Notes under the pieces: generated by a model
What the model saw: the letters and a program-made list of their open reading frames with translations, nothing else
The model's database searches: none
Told to the model about the DNA's origin: nothing
Origin: Bradyrhizobium sp. CCGUVB1N3
Lineage (GTDB): Bacteria > Pseudomonadota > Alphaproteobacteria > Rhizobiales > Xanthobacteraceae
NCBI RefSeq assembly: GCF_024199925.1
Contig: NZ_JANADR010000001.1
Location: forward strand, 8,869,501-8,933,500
DNA length: 64,000 nt
Reading direction: 5' to 3'
Translations under genes and position numbers: made by a program
Shown here: positions 31,875-40,875 of the stretch, one piece after another
How the letters are laid out: each line of letters opens with the position of its first letter
Position numbering within the stretch: position 1 is the stretch's first letter

Positions 31875-32684
31875 TTAACGATCGCGGAGCCGGTCCATAA
31901 GGGCTTTTTCCTGTCCCCCGTCAATCTCGATCATCGTGCCGTTGACGTAATGCGTTAAGGGGGAGGCCATCATGGCGACGAGATTGGCAACTTCGATTGG
32001 TTCTGCGATCCGACGGAGTGGAATAGAGGACGGTGCGAGCTTGTCGGCTTCTTCATAGGAAATGTTCATATCTCTCGACATGGCTCTTACGAGGCCGTCC
32101 CAGCGCTCAGTGCGAACGGGCCCGGGATTGACAGCGACGAATGAAATACCCTGCTTTCCATACTGTCCGGCAAGCGACTTCGTAAGGTTCTGCCCCGCGG
32201 CATTAGCCGCGCCCGGTGCAATTTCCCAGTAGGAAGGCTTTACGCCGTCGTTTCCGATTAGATTTACCACCCTGCCGCCGCCTTGCTTCACCATGATTGG
32301 CAATGCGTAACGAAGACATCGAACGTAGCCCATGAATTTGAGTTGAAGCGCTTTGCTCCAATCATCTTCGGACAGTGTTTCGATAACACCACCGGGCGCG
32401 GAGCCCGCATTGTTGATCATTATATCAATGCGCCCGAGCTCGTTCGCGCTTCTCCGGACGAAGTTCGCGGCATCCGCATCGTTGGTCAAGTCGGCTGGAA
32501 TCGCGAGGACTTTGCGCCCGGAGTTTTTGCTTAACTCCGCTTGCGCGGCTTCCAGCGGCTCCTTGCGCCTCGCGCAGATGGCCACATCGACGCCTTCCAT
32601 CGTCAAAACGGCCGCGATCGCGCGACCAATGCCTTCGCTGCCGCCCGTGATGAGGGCCGTTTTACCCTTTAGCTGCAAATCCAT
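31875..32684 (-). CDS. SDR-family protein lacking the usual Tyr-Lys pair
   Basis: The protein has 269 residues. The Rossmann motif TGGSEGIGR (14-22), the NNAG motif (INNAGSAPGG) and the C-terminal GTMIEIDGGQ are normal. At the place of the catalytic YxxxK, the sequence is APGAANAAGQNLTKSL: aligned by the following helix, Tyr becomes Pro and Lys becomes Asn, and the Ser strand reads NLIGNDG. NAD(P) binding is likely, classical dehydrogenase chemistry is not. Some SDR lineages share this pattern. It lies downstream of the hydrolase gene in the same direction. Confidence 0.8.
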   Translation of the reverse strand: MDLQLKGKTALITGGSEGIGRAIAAVLTMEGVDVAICARRKEPLEAAQAELSKNSGRKVLAIPADLTNDADAANFVRRSANELGRIDIMINNAGSAPGGVIETLSEDDWSKALQLKFMGYVRCLRYALPIMVKQGGGRVVNLIGNDGVKPSYWEIAPGAANAAGQNLTKSLAGQYGKQGISFVAVNPGPVRTERWDGLVRAMSRDMNISYEEADKLAPSSIPLRRIAEPIEVANLVAMMASPLTHYVNGTMIEIDGGQEKALMDRLRDR

Positions 32685-32744
32685 CGTTGATGCCCTTCAG
32701 TTTACATAGTGATGTGCTTCGTCCCAAAGCAGGCGCTCTTGGTC

Positions 32745-33611
32745 TTACGAAACTTGTGCTGTGGACCTATGCGAGAGCCACGTACCCATGGAAACGGCGG
32801 AAAACAGCTCGAACAAGGCTCTGCTTACGATGTCCGGCTCCTCCAGGGGTATCGTGTGCCCGGAACGCGGAATGACCAGGAGACCCGCCGTCGGGACAAC
32901 CCTCTTCAGGAAAAGACTGCCGTCAAGGCACGGATGATCCTCGTCGCCCACGATAACCAAGAGCGGAACTTCGAGTCTCTCGAGGGCTTCTTTCATGTCC
33001 CAAAGCGTCGGTCGCTTCGCCTGGATATTCCGCATCGTCATTGCAGATCCAATGTCAGAATGCTGCTGGAGCATGCGTTCGAATTCGGCGAAGCCGCGAG
33101 GATCCTTGGCCTGGAACGTCAACCGCATCGCGGCACGCGCGTACGCGCCGGCAGCTTTTGTCATCGGTCCGGTCTCGAACAACTGCGCGATTTCCTCGCA
33201 AGCAAGCGCGGCATGCTCGCGATCTTCAGGCCTAGATCCCCATCCACATCCTAGCGCCGCGAGCGATAAACATCGTCCCGGATGGCGCAATCCCACATGC
33301 AGCGCGGTATATGCTCCCATCGAATGGCCTACGATGTGGGCCCGTTCGATACCCAAGTGGTCCAAGATCGTGACAGCGTCGGAGGTGGCCTTACTTTGGC
33401 TATACGCGCCTGGCTCAGGGGGTACGTCCGATGGGGGATATCCACGCGCGGCGAATGCGATGCAGCGATTTGACCGGGAAAGAAACCTCATCTGAGGTTC
33501 CCATGCTCGATGATCGCCCGCGAATTCATGCAGGAAGAGTACGGGCGTTCCGCTTCCCACCTCTTCGTAGTGCAGGCGCACCCCGTCGCTAGTCGGAGCG
33601 AATGGCATCAT
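32745..33611 (-). CDS. Alpha/beta-fold hydrolase
   Basis: The protein has about 288 residues. It shows the oxyanion region LFLHEFAGD, the nucleophile elbow GHSMGA, the acid in IVGDEDHPC and the catalytic His in PRSGHTIPLEEP. The tandem ATG at 33611/33608 follows GCGAGG and overlaps the stop of the upstream reading (TAATG), so the longer frame from 33695 is not used. Relatives hydrolyse esters, lactones or carbon-carbon bonds of ring-cleavage products; N-formylmaleamate deformylase has the same fold. It is probably part of the island's pathway. Confidence 0.8.
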   Translation of the reverse strand: MMPFAPTSDGVRLHYEEVGSGTPVLFLHEFAGDHRAWEPQMRFLSRSNRCIAFAARGYPPSDVPPEPGAYSQSKATSDAVTILDHLGIERAHIVGHSMGAYTALHVGLRHPGRCLSLAALGCGWGSRPEDREHAALACEEIAQLFETGPMTKAAGAYARAAMRLTFQAKDPRGFAEFERMLQQHSDIGSAMTMRNIQAKRPTLWDMKEALERLEVPLLVIVGDEDHPCLDGSLFLKRVVPTAGLLVIPRSGHTIPLEEPDIVSRALFELFSAVSMGTWLSHRSTAQVS

Positions 33612-33974
33612 TACCTCGCTGAATCGTTGTTCGTCCAGAACCACGTCGTAGTGTCGCGATCCGAGTTCGGCATCTGCGGAACGATACGCGGCCAATCGAC
33701 CAGATGAAGGTGCGAGCCGGTTGGGACACGATCATCCCAGACTTCCTTCCATTCCGAAACCGGCTTCAGACCGAGGTCGTTGCGGTAGGCTGTCCCATAG
33801 CCGACGCAGCTTGCCAACTCTGGTGCGGTCACAGGAATCGAAGAACATCGAAGCAATGTTCTTCAAATTCGGGATGTCCTCGATGCTCAGAGGTATCGCC
33901 AGATGCATGCGGTCGGCGAAATCTAGACATGATGAAGTCTCTCCGAGACCGGCTCCATTGCCGACATTCATCAA
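33611..33974 (-). pseudogene. Decayed periplasmic-binding-protein-like gene
   Basis: Leftward from 33974 one frame gives RMHLAIPLSIEDIPNLKN, and after a shift near 33850 another frame gives CVGYGTAYRNDLGLKPVSEW and KEVWDDRVPTGSHLHLVDW, ending at 33611. The GYGTAYRNDLGLKPVSEWKEVWD part, split here over two quotes, resembles the middle of extracellular solute-binding proteins. The rest of such a protein is missing. Its stop overlaps the hydrolase start, which suggests a once functional operon order. Confidence 0.35.
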
Positions 33975-33993
33975 ACTTCAGATTTGAGTATGT

Positions 33994-34150
33994 TTCAATA
34001 TCTGTTGAATGCAGCTAATGTGTTCAACCTCCCTCGTTTCGGGCCCGTTTGGCTAATACCACCCGACGCCTGTCCGCGGCAGGGAGAACGTCCCTAACCT
34101 GTGCCGCCATCCCTCGTTTTTAATAATATTCAAATTCATGCAATTTTGAA
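33994..34150. promoter_or_regulatory. Two TTCAA/TTGAA dyads upstream of regulator copy 2
   Basis: TTCAATATCTGTTGAA (33994-34009) is close to the right arm of the dyad at 26741-26775. A second dyad has TTCAA at 34129-34133 and TTGAA at 34146-34150. Both lie between the leftward hydrolase unit and the rightward XRE-cupin gene. They are candidates for the binding site of the two regulators. Confidence 0.45.
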
Positions 34151-34221
34151 ATTGGCATACCAGTAGGTAAGGGCTATTAACTCTTTCGTTCAGACGGATA
34201 GCATTGAAGAGGTTTAGTGAC

Positions 34222-34821
34222 GTGGCTCGGGCTAAAGACGTCGAAACAGAGGCCGCTGAGGATAGTTCGAGCGCAGTTGTTGCCGCGATAGGCAATCGCT
34301 TGCGTATCCTCAGACAGGAACGTGAAATGACCCTTCAGGCTTTGGCTGAGGCCACCGCCCTGAGCCCATCCATGTTGAGCCTGGTTGAACGCGGCCGTGC
34401 CGCCCCGTCTATACAATCATTAATTGTAATAGCAAATGCACTCAATGTTACGATGTCTGATTTGATCGTAACGGAAGAGCCCGGCGAAGAACGGGTCGTC
34501 ATCCGCACGAGCGACCAGCCGTTCGTGAAAACAGCTCAAGATGCCATTCGGCGCGTTCTCCGCGAGGATCGGTCACGCGGTATTTCGCTCGCGGTCAACG
34601 AGTACGAGCCAGAAACAGGAAGCTCTCTGAAGCGCGGAGCTCACAGCGGCTTCGAATACGGTTTCGTGCTGGAGGGCACGCTCACAGTTGAGCTCGAAAA
34701 CGTAACTTACCAACTGAAGGCAGGCGACCTTATTTCGTTCGAATCGAGGCGCCCCCACAGATTTTGGAACAACGGATCGAAGCGCGTTCGCACGCTTTGG
34801 ATCAACCTCAAGGGCGACTAG
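34222..34821 (+). CDS. XRE-family regulator with cupin domain, copy 2
   Basis: The protein has about 199 residues and the same order as the gene at 26072: HTH ([36 protein letters not shown]) then cupin ([37 protein letters not shown]). I estimate well over 80 percent identity by eye. The GTG at 34222 follows AAGAGG by nine bases; a TTG at 34204 is also possible. Most differences lie before the HTH and in the linker, so both probably bind the same DNA site while differing little in ligand. Confidence 0.88.
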   Translation: MARAKDVETEAAEDSSSAVVAAIGNRLRILRQEREMTLQALAEATALSPSMLSLVERGRAAPSIQSLIVIANALNVTMSDLIVTEEPGEERVVIRTSDQPFVKTAQDAIRRVLREDRSRGISLAVNEYEPETGSSLKRGAHSGFEYGFVLEGTLTVELENVTYQLKAGDLISFESRRPHRFWNNGSKRVRTLWINLKGD

Positions 34822-34880
34822 CTTCGTTTAGTAATTTTGGCGAACCGTGCCACACAAGCCGACGCGAACCTGCGGCGCAG

Positions 34881-35009
34881 AAGGTCGAGACCGCTGATGT
34901 CGACGAGGAGATCGGCAAGATCTGCGGCCCGGAGCTCGTGGTGCCCCTCACCAATGGGCGCTATGCTTTGAACGCCGCAAACGCACGCTAGGGCTGGCTC
35001 TACGAAGGG
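34881..35009 (+). pseudogene. glcB: Malate synthase G fragment
   Basis: The frame contains [19 protein letters not shown], then AANAR and a stop where Trp is expected, followed by G.LY. This matches the N-terminal region of malate synthase G (GPQLVVP...[21 protein letters not shown]). Only about 40 codons are recognisable. A core metabolic gene fragment here suggests rearrangement at the island edge. Confidence 0.7.
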
Positions 35010-35264
35010 TCTTCGCTGAAAAAGAATCTGATCAATCTCAACAGCCTAACAGGCGTGAGAAGGAGATCAACCGCAGATTGCGTGCCTACGTGCCTACTGG
35101 TTTGCGTGCACCGCGAAAATAACTGCCAGGAGGTCGCCGAGTCCCCAACTGATCCCCTCCAACGGCTGCTCTTCATTTGGAAACCGTCGACAAGCTACTG
35201 AAATCGTTAGGGCGCATTCTCAGCCATTTTTCCAAACGTGCCTTGAAATCGTTAAATCATCAAA

Positions 35265-35313
35265 CTGATTTTGATTCCGCCATTCGGAGGTTCGATCCCT
35301 CCCGCCCCAGCCA
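35265..35313 (+). other. 3' half of tRNA-Gln(TTG), probable attachment site
   Basis: The stretch keeps the anticodon loop TTTTGAT with anticodon TTG, CCATTCGGAGG, the T arm GGTTCGATCC and the 3' end CCGCCCCAGCCA. The 5' half is absent and the 5' side of the anticodon stem no longer pairs. It is best read as the right att site of an element that lies to its left. The remaining sequence from 35010 to 35638 has no supported gene. Confidence 0.75.
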
Positions 35314-35638
35314 GAAGCCAGAGCGCTGAGTTCGTTGGATAAACAGCTCTGTCGCGGCCAACTTTTTTGAGCGCGTTTGGAAATAGAGCTTCTCAAGCGC
35401 AGTTGACAATTAAGCGGCTTCGCGCGTCATGCTGGGCATATCGGCTTATCTCCAGTAGCTTTCATCCCAACATATTCCGCGAAGATAAGTCGGGGCAGGT
35501 CCGCTACGTCCTCGTCTTAGAATAGGGTTATTACGGCGAGCAAATCGGACAGCCAAGAGATCGAAACGATGCGTTTGTGCGCATTCGGTACCGATCTGGT
35601 TGCGACGGCGAAGACGATCGAGTAGTCCTGTCAATGGT

Positions 35639-37063
35639 TCACATTCCATACAGGATCTTGAGGTCACCGCTGGCGCGGAGCGCGATCTCGATGCCGTCGG
35701 CCGGCAGATACATCTTCTTGAGCTTCGCGGAGGAGAGATGTCCTTCCATGCGAAAGCCATCTTTCAGCGGCCGGTTGAGCCTGGCGTTAGCGGCGTTGAG
35801 AAGGTTCTCATAGGCCATGCCATAGTCGATGCTCATCCTATCGCGCAACTGGCTCACGATTGGAACAACCGCGGCCGCCAATCCCTCACCATCGGACGCG
35901 GCGCTTAGATCCGAAAGCCGAACGGCGTGGTCAGCGGCGTCCACCTCGAGGGCCCCCGCGAGGTAAGTCCATTGCCAGGCGTTCGGATCCGTGTCGGATG
36001 CTTTCCCAACGCGCAGGCCGACCACAAGCTTGCCTGACGACGGATATACCTCGACGTCAGGGACGGACAGACCTGCAGCCGGCGCCATCGCGGCAATCGC
36101 CTGCGTGATTTTGTCCTTGAGAACGTCATAGCCGATGCGGATCGGAAGAATGACATCGAACTCGCCGGGTTGGTTGACATCATGGCCGAGTGACGGCAAG
36201 GGGGCTGGCGTCACGGCCGCAGGATGCTGCCCGACCACGGTTTCAGCCGAGCCGGAGAACTCAAGCGAACCGCGCAGTATCTTGGAGTCGGCGCGCACGC
36301 CCGCAAAGGCTGCATCTCGAGGCGTCAGTTGCAGCCAGATTTCCGGATTTTCAGAGAGCTGGACCGGGTCGAACGCATGCCGCCAGGCCGTCCCGGCCTT
36401 CTCGTGCAGATTCAGGCGCCGGACAGCAGTGAGCGCGCGCTCTCTGACATCGACAAGCTGCGCGCGGATCCGCGGCTCGGCATATTTCGAAAGCGGTATC
36501 TCGCGGCCCATCACGTGCAGCAGAGGCGGCTCGCTCCAGCGGAAGCCGTCGCTGAAATTCAACGCAAGCGTCCAGTCGTAGCTCAGCTCTGGGCGCGCCT
36601 CGGCTTCGACCGTAGCGCTGGCTTCGGTCTCGCCATGGATACGCGCAGTAAAGCGGTTGGCGCCCTGGCCTTCGAGCGCGCCATAGATCGGCACCGAGCC
36701 GTAGACGCGGTCGCCGCGACCATAGAGCGAGACGGGTCCGGAGCGATCGACGAAGCCGTAAACATCGCAATTGGCATTGACCCTGAAGAAGAGGATCCGC
36801 CGATGCACGCAGCTAACGCGCTCATCGATGGTGGCGAGCCGCCGCGGGATATTCTTCTCAACGTCGGCCGCCAGCGCCGGCAGGCCAAATTCGATGGCCG
36901 CCGAAATCCGCGACTCTGTGCTGAAAGGCGCTACGGTGTCGGGCGCCAAAGGCGGTTTGTCCGCAGCTGACGCGGTCGAGCAAAGCGCAATAAGGCCAAG
37001 TGCGGCAAGACCTACGCGAACCATGACGCGGCGCTCAGTGTGCAATGTTGAATTGGTGTTCAT
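35639..37063 (-). CDS. DUF4403 family exported protein
   Basis: The protein has 474 residues with a signal peptide (hydrophobic VGLAALGLIALCSTASA, cleavage near AADK). The rest shows the DUF4403 pattern of two BPI/tube-like repeats: AIEFGLPALAADVEKNIPR near the start, DVYGFVDRSGPVSLYGRGD, and LPIRIGYDVLKDKITQAI in the second half. Proteins of this family are periplasmic or outer-membrane associated and may bind lipids; the function is unknown. It is the last gene of a leftward group with a lipase and a glycoside hydrolase. Confidence 0.75.
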   Translation of the reverse strand: MNTNSTLHTERRVMVRVGLAALGLIALCSTASAADKPPLAPDTVAPFSTESRISAAIEFGLPALAADVEKNIPRRLATIDERVSCVHRRILFFRVNANCDVYGFVDRSGPVSLYGRGDRVYGSVPIYGALEGQGANRFTARIHGETEASATVEAEARPELSYDWTLALNFSDGFRWSEPPLLHVMGREIPLSKYAEPRIRAQLVDVRERALTAVRRLNLHEKAGTAWRHAFDPVQLSENPEIWLQLTPRDAAFAGVRADSKILRGSLEFSGSAETVVGQHPAAVTPAPLPSLGHDVNQPGEFDVILPIRIGYDVLKDKITQAIAAMAPAAGLSVPDVEVYPSSGKLVVGLRVGKASDTDPNAWQWTYLAGALEVDAADHAVRLSDLSAASDGEGLAAAVVPIVSQLRDRMSIDYGMAYENLLNAANARLNRPLKDGFRMEGHLSSAKLKKMYLPADGIEIALRASGDLKILYGM

Positions 37064-37193
37064 GATCCTTACCTCGGTCCTTCGTGTTCAATTGCTGTCC
37101 AAAGCTTGCGCATTGCCATGCGGCCGCTGAAACCGCTGAACGCATGTGCGGCTGGCTGGGAGGAGTCGAGCCGGCGCCAGCGCAGCAAGTCCG

Positions 37194-39416
37194 CTAGAGC
37201 ACTCCGGTCGCCTTCAGGCCGTCGACTATCGCTTGGCTCGCCGCCGCGCCCTTTCTCAGAAACACCGCCGGCTTACCGAGCCGCGCGGGAACCGTCGTCC
37301 ATTTCCCAGGCCCGCCCGCATCCTCACCGGTCCACAGATCAATCCAAGTGGTGCCCCCCGGGAAATATGCGTCAACTGTTTCCGCGCCCTTCTCGACGAC
37401 CGGCGCGACCATGAGATCCGGTCCCAGCAGGAACTGATAGCGAACCATGTGAGTGTTGGGATCGTTGGGATAGTGAAGGAAGAGAGGGCGCACGACGGGA
37501 TGGCCTTTGGCGGCAGCATCGGCGACGAGTCCCTTACGGTACGCGGCAAGGCCCTTATAGATTCTACTGAAGCGCCGCGTGTGGGCGATGGTGTCGGCGT
37601 TGGTGTCAAACTGCGCGGCGATTGCCGGGTTGAGGCCTTCGTGGGTGCGGAATACGGCCGTGAATGCGTTGAGCTCGATCCAGCGCATGAAAAGTTCCGG
37701 CGTCCGGGCAACAATTGGCATCGTTTCTTCGCCAAGTTTCAGGCCGAAGGCATTGTAGCCGCCAGTGTCGCTGTGCAGGAGGCTGAAGCCGGACATTCCG
37801 CCGGAGAGGAGGCCAACAATGGCGCTCTTGATGCCGTCAAACTCGCTCCAATTCTGGATCTGGTCGCCTAGCCAGAACAGCGTCGCTACGCCGGGACTTT
37901 TGGTAAAGCCCGAGCGATCGAAGAACACAATGTCGTCGCCTCGGTTTGCTTCCTCAATGGCCTCACGGGCAACGCGGGCCCACTCTTCCGGATAGCGGTT
38001 GTGCCAGACGGCTGGATCGGCGCCGCCATGGAGCTTTCCGATGAACGGCATGGCCTCGCCGAAATCGTGCATCCAGCCGGACGATCCGGCTTTGTCGATC
38101 ATCTCGGTCTTTATGATCGACTTGATCCAGGTGCGCGCGTCGGGGTTGCTGAGATCGACGAGCGCAGCGGAGAAGTTCGTATTCTTGTTGAGAAACGGGG
38201 TGCCGTCGGTGTTCTCGACAAGATAACCGTTAGCCTTGGCGTGCTCGAACAGGCTGTCGTGACCGGCCTCGACGGAGAGGAACGGGTTGATGTAGGTCAG
38301 CATACGAGCCCCTTGCGTTGCGAGGTCATCGACGAGTCTTGACCAGCCCGGATAGTAATTTTCATCGAGCTTCCAGTCCCACCAAAGCTGCTTGCCGACA
38401 TTGGTGACGCGGACGCCGGTCCAGTCCTGGATCCATAGTCCGGCGAGCGGAATGTCGGCTTTGTTGAGGGCCTGAAGCTTGCTGCGGACGATCTCGGTCC
38501 CACCCTGAACCGAAACAACAATGCCATTGTGAATCCAGTCCGGGAGGGCGCGCATGCGCCCTGCGTACTGCGTATAAGCCTCTATCAAATCGAGCGGGGT
38601 GCTGCCGTACAGGATGCGTCCGGTCATCACCGGCGACCACACCTTGATGTCGATGCGATCGACGGGGCGAAGGTCGAAGACGCTGTATTCGAGGTTCTCG
38701 AGGAACATCGAGCGCAGCCGGCTGGAGATGAAGTGCGGGGCCGGGCATTCGGTAGTGTAGGGCGTTCCACCGCCACGATCGCCGATGAGATCGACAAGTT
38801 GTGTAATGATCGGCTGGCCGCGGCCGACGCCGTGTTCCTGCACAAGCATCGGCAGGACGTGGCCCTTCTGGTTGAAATAGGTGAGTTGCTGGCCGAAACC
38901 GAAGAGAGCTTCGTCCGCGGTAGAGCCAACCAGCAAGCGCATGCGGTTGATCGCGGAAGCGTTCGGGCCGACGGCGGTGAGGACAAAGCGGAGGTGCGCC
39001 GACGACACTGCCTCGAAGGTGAGTTGATAGCCGAGTTTGCCCGTGGTGCCGGTCAAACGTCCGGTGACGCGCACCGCCGCACCCGTGAGCACGACCGCGT
39101 CGATGGTTGGCTTCTCGTAGGAGGCCGACACGGTGTCATAGATCTCGAACGAGCCCTCTGGCGTTCCGAATGACCGGATATCGGCAGTGGCTCTCTCCGC
39201 GACAATGAATTCGCCGTCGGATGGGGTCTCCCAGATAACGTGATCGGGCCGCGACTTGTGGGTCACCTGAAGTCCGCTTCGCGTGCGTCCCAGAATGAAG
39301 TCGCCTACGGGGTAGGTCTGCGAAGGCGCGAAGGCCGATTGCGCAACGGCGACGTGGGGGACGGTTGCGGTGGTAACGGCCAACAGGCTCGCTGAGAGAA
39401 ATTCACGCCGTTTCAT
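37194..39416 (-). CDS. GH31 glycosidase, sulfoquinovosidase-like, Tat-exported
   Basis: The protein has about 740 residues. The ATG at 39416 gives MKRREFLSASLLAVTT, a twin-arginine signal. The catalytic nucleophile Asp is in WMHDFGEAMPF and the acid/base Asp in LFWLGDQIQNWSEFDG. The arrangement IQDWTG, SGWMHDFGE, GDQ and HSDTGGY follows E. coli YihQ, a sulfoquinovosidase. The Trp and Tyr that help bind sulfoquinovose are in place (KQLWW, GGY), but the sulfonate-binding Arg (GKR in YihQ, from memory) is Gln here (GKQ). Substrate is therefore uncertain. It acts outside the cytoplasm, beside a secreted lipase. Confidence 0.85.
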   Translation of the reverse strand: MKRREFLSASLLAVTTATVPHVAVAQSAFAPSQTYPVGDFILGRTRSGLQVTHKSRPDHVIWETPSDGEFIVAERATADIRSFGTPEGSFEIYDTVSASYEKPTIDAVVLTGAAVRVTGRLTGTTGKLGYQLTFEAVSSAHLRFVLTAVGPNASAINRMRLLVGSTADEALFGFGQQLTYFNQKGHVLPMLVQEHGVGRGQPIITQLVDLIGDRGGGTPYTTECPAPHFISSRLRSMFLENLEYSVFDLRPVDRIDIKVWSPVMTGRILYGSTPLDLIEAYTQYAGRMRALPDWIHNGIVVSVQGGTEIVRSKLQALNKADIPLAGLWIQDWTGVRVTNVGKQLWWDWKLDENYYPGWSRLVDDLATQGARMLTYINPFLSVEAGHDSLFEHAKANGYLVENTDGTPFLNKNTNFSAALVDLSNPDARTWIKSIIKTEMIDKAGSSGWMHDFGEAMPFIGKLHGGADPAVWHNRYPEEWARVAREAIEEANRGDDIVFFDRSGFTKSPGVATLFWLGDQIQNWSEFDGIKSAIVGLLSGGMSGFSLLHSDTGGYNAFGLKLGEETMPIVARTPELFMRWIELNAFTAVFRTHEGLNPAIAAQFDTNADTIAHTRRFSRIYKGLAAYRKGLVADAAAKGHPVVRPLFLHYPNDPNTHMVRYQFLLGPDLMVAPVVEKGAETVDAYFPGGTTWIDLWTGEDAGGPGKWTTVPARLGKPAVFLRKGAAASQAIVDGLKATGVL

Positions 39417-39479
39417 TGGATCGCCTCGCTTGTCTGCTGAGTTTGTTCGATCGCGCGCATTCCAGCGCGATGGCCGCAA

Positions 39480-40760
39480 CTACGGTGTCTGGCAATCGTT
39501 GGGGGACGGCACTCCGGCAAAGCGGTCGGCCATCCAAGCCACTGCGGCATCAGCGCTGTCGCGCCCCGCGAGGCCGTGACCGACGCCGGGAAGCCAAACG
39601 AACCTCACACGACTGCCGGCGGCACAGAGCTTATTCTTGTACTCGGCTGTAACGGCCGGCGTGATGGTGTTATCGGCCGTTCCCTGAGCGAGAAAAACCG
39701 GGATCTCCGGGGGCATCGTGCCGATGGTGTTTTCCGCAAGCAGTGTGCCCCAAGGCTCGAGGTTCATGAGGTTGTCGACCGACAAAAATCGCCTCTGGAG
39801 CTCTCTGCCCACTGCCTGTCGGGGAAAAATATCAATGGGCGATTCGATGCATTCGTTCGCCAGGCGGTTCATAACCGGTATTGCGGAAGGGTCGACGATC
39901 GTGTCGATCGGCACGTTGAACACACGGGACCATGACCATAGCGTCATCGCGAGAAGATCTTTGCCGCCAGACGTGGCGAGATCATTCTCTATGAGCCTGC
40001 CGAGTTCGGTCGCCGGAGCCGCTGCGGCGAGGCCCGCAATCTCGAGTTCGGGTGCATATTTGCCGGCAAGCAGACCGGCATACAGGACCGCCTGTCCGCC
40101 CTGCGAATGGCCCCACAATGCAACGCGGCGCCCGGCGCCCGGGCCGACGATCGCGCGGGCCGCCCTGATGGAATCGAGGACGGCGCGGCCCTCGCTCAGG
40201 CCGACCAAATACGGATGTGGGCCCGGTGTGCCGAGCCCCGGATAGTCGGTCGCCGCGATGACATAGCCTCGCTCCAGCATCTCGCGAGAGCCCTGAATCT
40301 GCTGGAACAGGAATATCGCGAGTGATGGGGCGCAACGGGGGATGAGGCCGGACGTCGGGTGGGCCCAGGCGACGATCGGTGGTCCGTCGGGCGGCGCCTC
40401 TCCTGCCGGAATGATGACGACGCCGGACACCGCGATCGGTTCGCCCTGCAGCCCGGTGGAGCGGTAGAGAACCCGGTAGGCGGAAGCATCAACCGGAGCG
40501 CCTGGAAGCGGTTCGTAGCGAATCACGCTCCCTGGTGCCCCAGGGAGTTCATCGAGACTTGCCGTGTAGAACGTGCTTTGCGCCTGCGCTCCGGTGTTGG
40601 CAAGTACGGCTAAGAAAGCCATTGCGATGAAGGTCGTTGGAGCCAGCGCCGGATCACATCGCGTGATCCAACGGTTCAGGCTGCGTCCGATACGGGCGAC
40701 GGTGCGAAGCACCACCAGCAGCCTTGTCGGGCTGCTATGCGCTACACTTCGCTTGGACAT
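39480..40760 (-). CDS. Secretory lipase (LIP family), exported
   Basis: The protein has about 426 residues from MSKRSVAHSS, with a basic stretch and a hydrophobic segment (FIAMAFLAVLANTGAQAQS) as signal or anchor. The mature part has YRVLYRSTG, IVAWAHPTSG, the nucleophile GHSQGGQAVL, the acid near FLAQGTADNTI and the His in PGVGHGLAG, the pattern of fungal-type secretory lipases also found in actinobacteria and rhizobia. It starts the leftward group lipase, GH31, DUF4403 (gap of 64 bases to the GH31 start). Glycolipid breakdown would be a reasonable common theme. Confidence 0.85.
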   Translation of the reverse strand: MSKRSVAHSSPTRLLVVLRTVARIGRSLNRWITRCDPALAPTTFIAMAFLAVLANTGAQAQSTFYTASLDELPGAPGSVIRYEPLPGAPVDASAYRVLYRSTGLQGEPIAVSGVVIIPAGEAPPDGPPIVAWAHPTSGLIPRCAPSLAIFLFQQIQGSREMLERGYVIAATDYPGLGTPGPHPYLVGLSEGRAVLDSIRAARAIVGPGAGRRVALWGHSQGGQAVLYAGLLAGKYAPELEIAGLAAAAPATELGRLIENDLATSGGKDLLAMTLWSWSRVFNVPIDTIVDPSAIPVMNRLANECIESPIDIFPRQAVGRELQRRFLSVDNLMNLEPWGTLLAENTIGTMPPEIPVFLAQGTADNTITPAVTAEYKNKLCAAGSRVRFVWLPGVGHGLAGRDSADAAVAWMADRFAGVPSPNDCQTP

Positions 40761-40875
40761 GGCGAGGGCCTTCTTCGGTTTTGCGACATGATCGGGAACG
40801 ATCGGCCGTTGCTCAATGCGAGGGCCATCCGCTCGTCGTCGTGGCATTGCGTGGTATCAGCGCTCGCCTGCCGTG

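Noticed and set aside
35265..35313. Complete tRNA-Gln gene
   Set aside because: Only the 3' half is present and the anticodon stem is mispaired on its 5' side.
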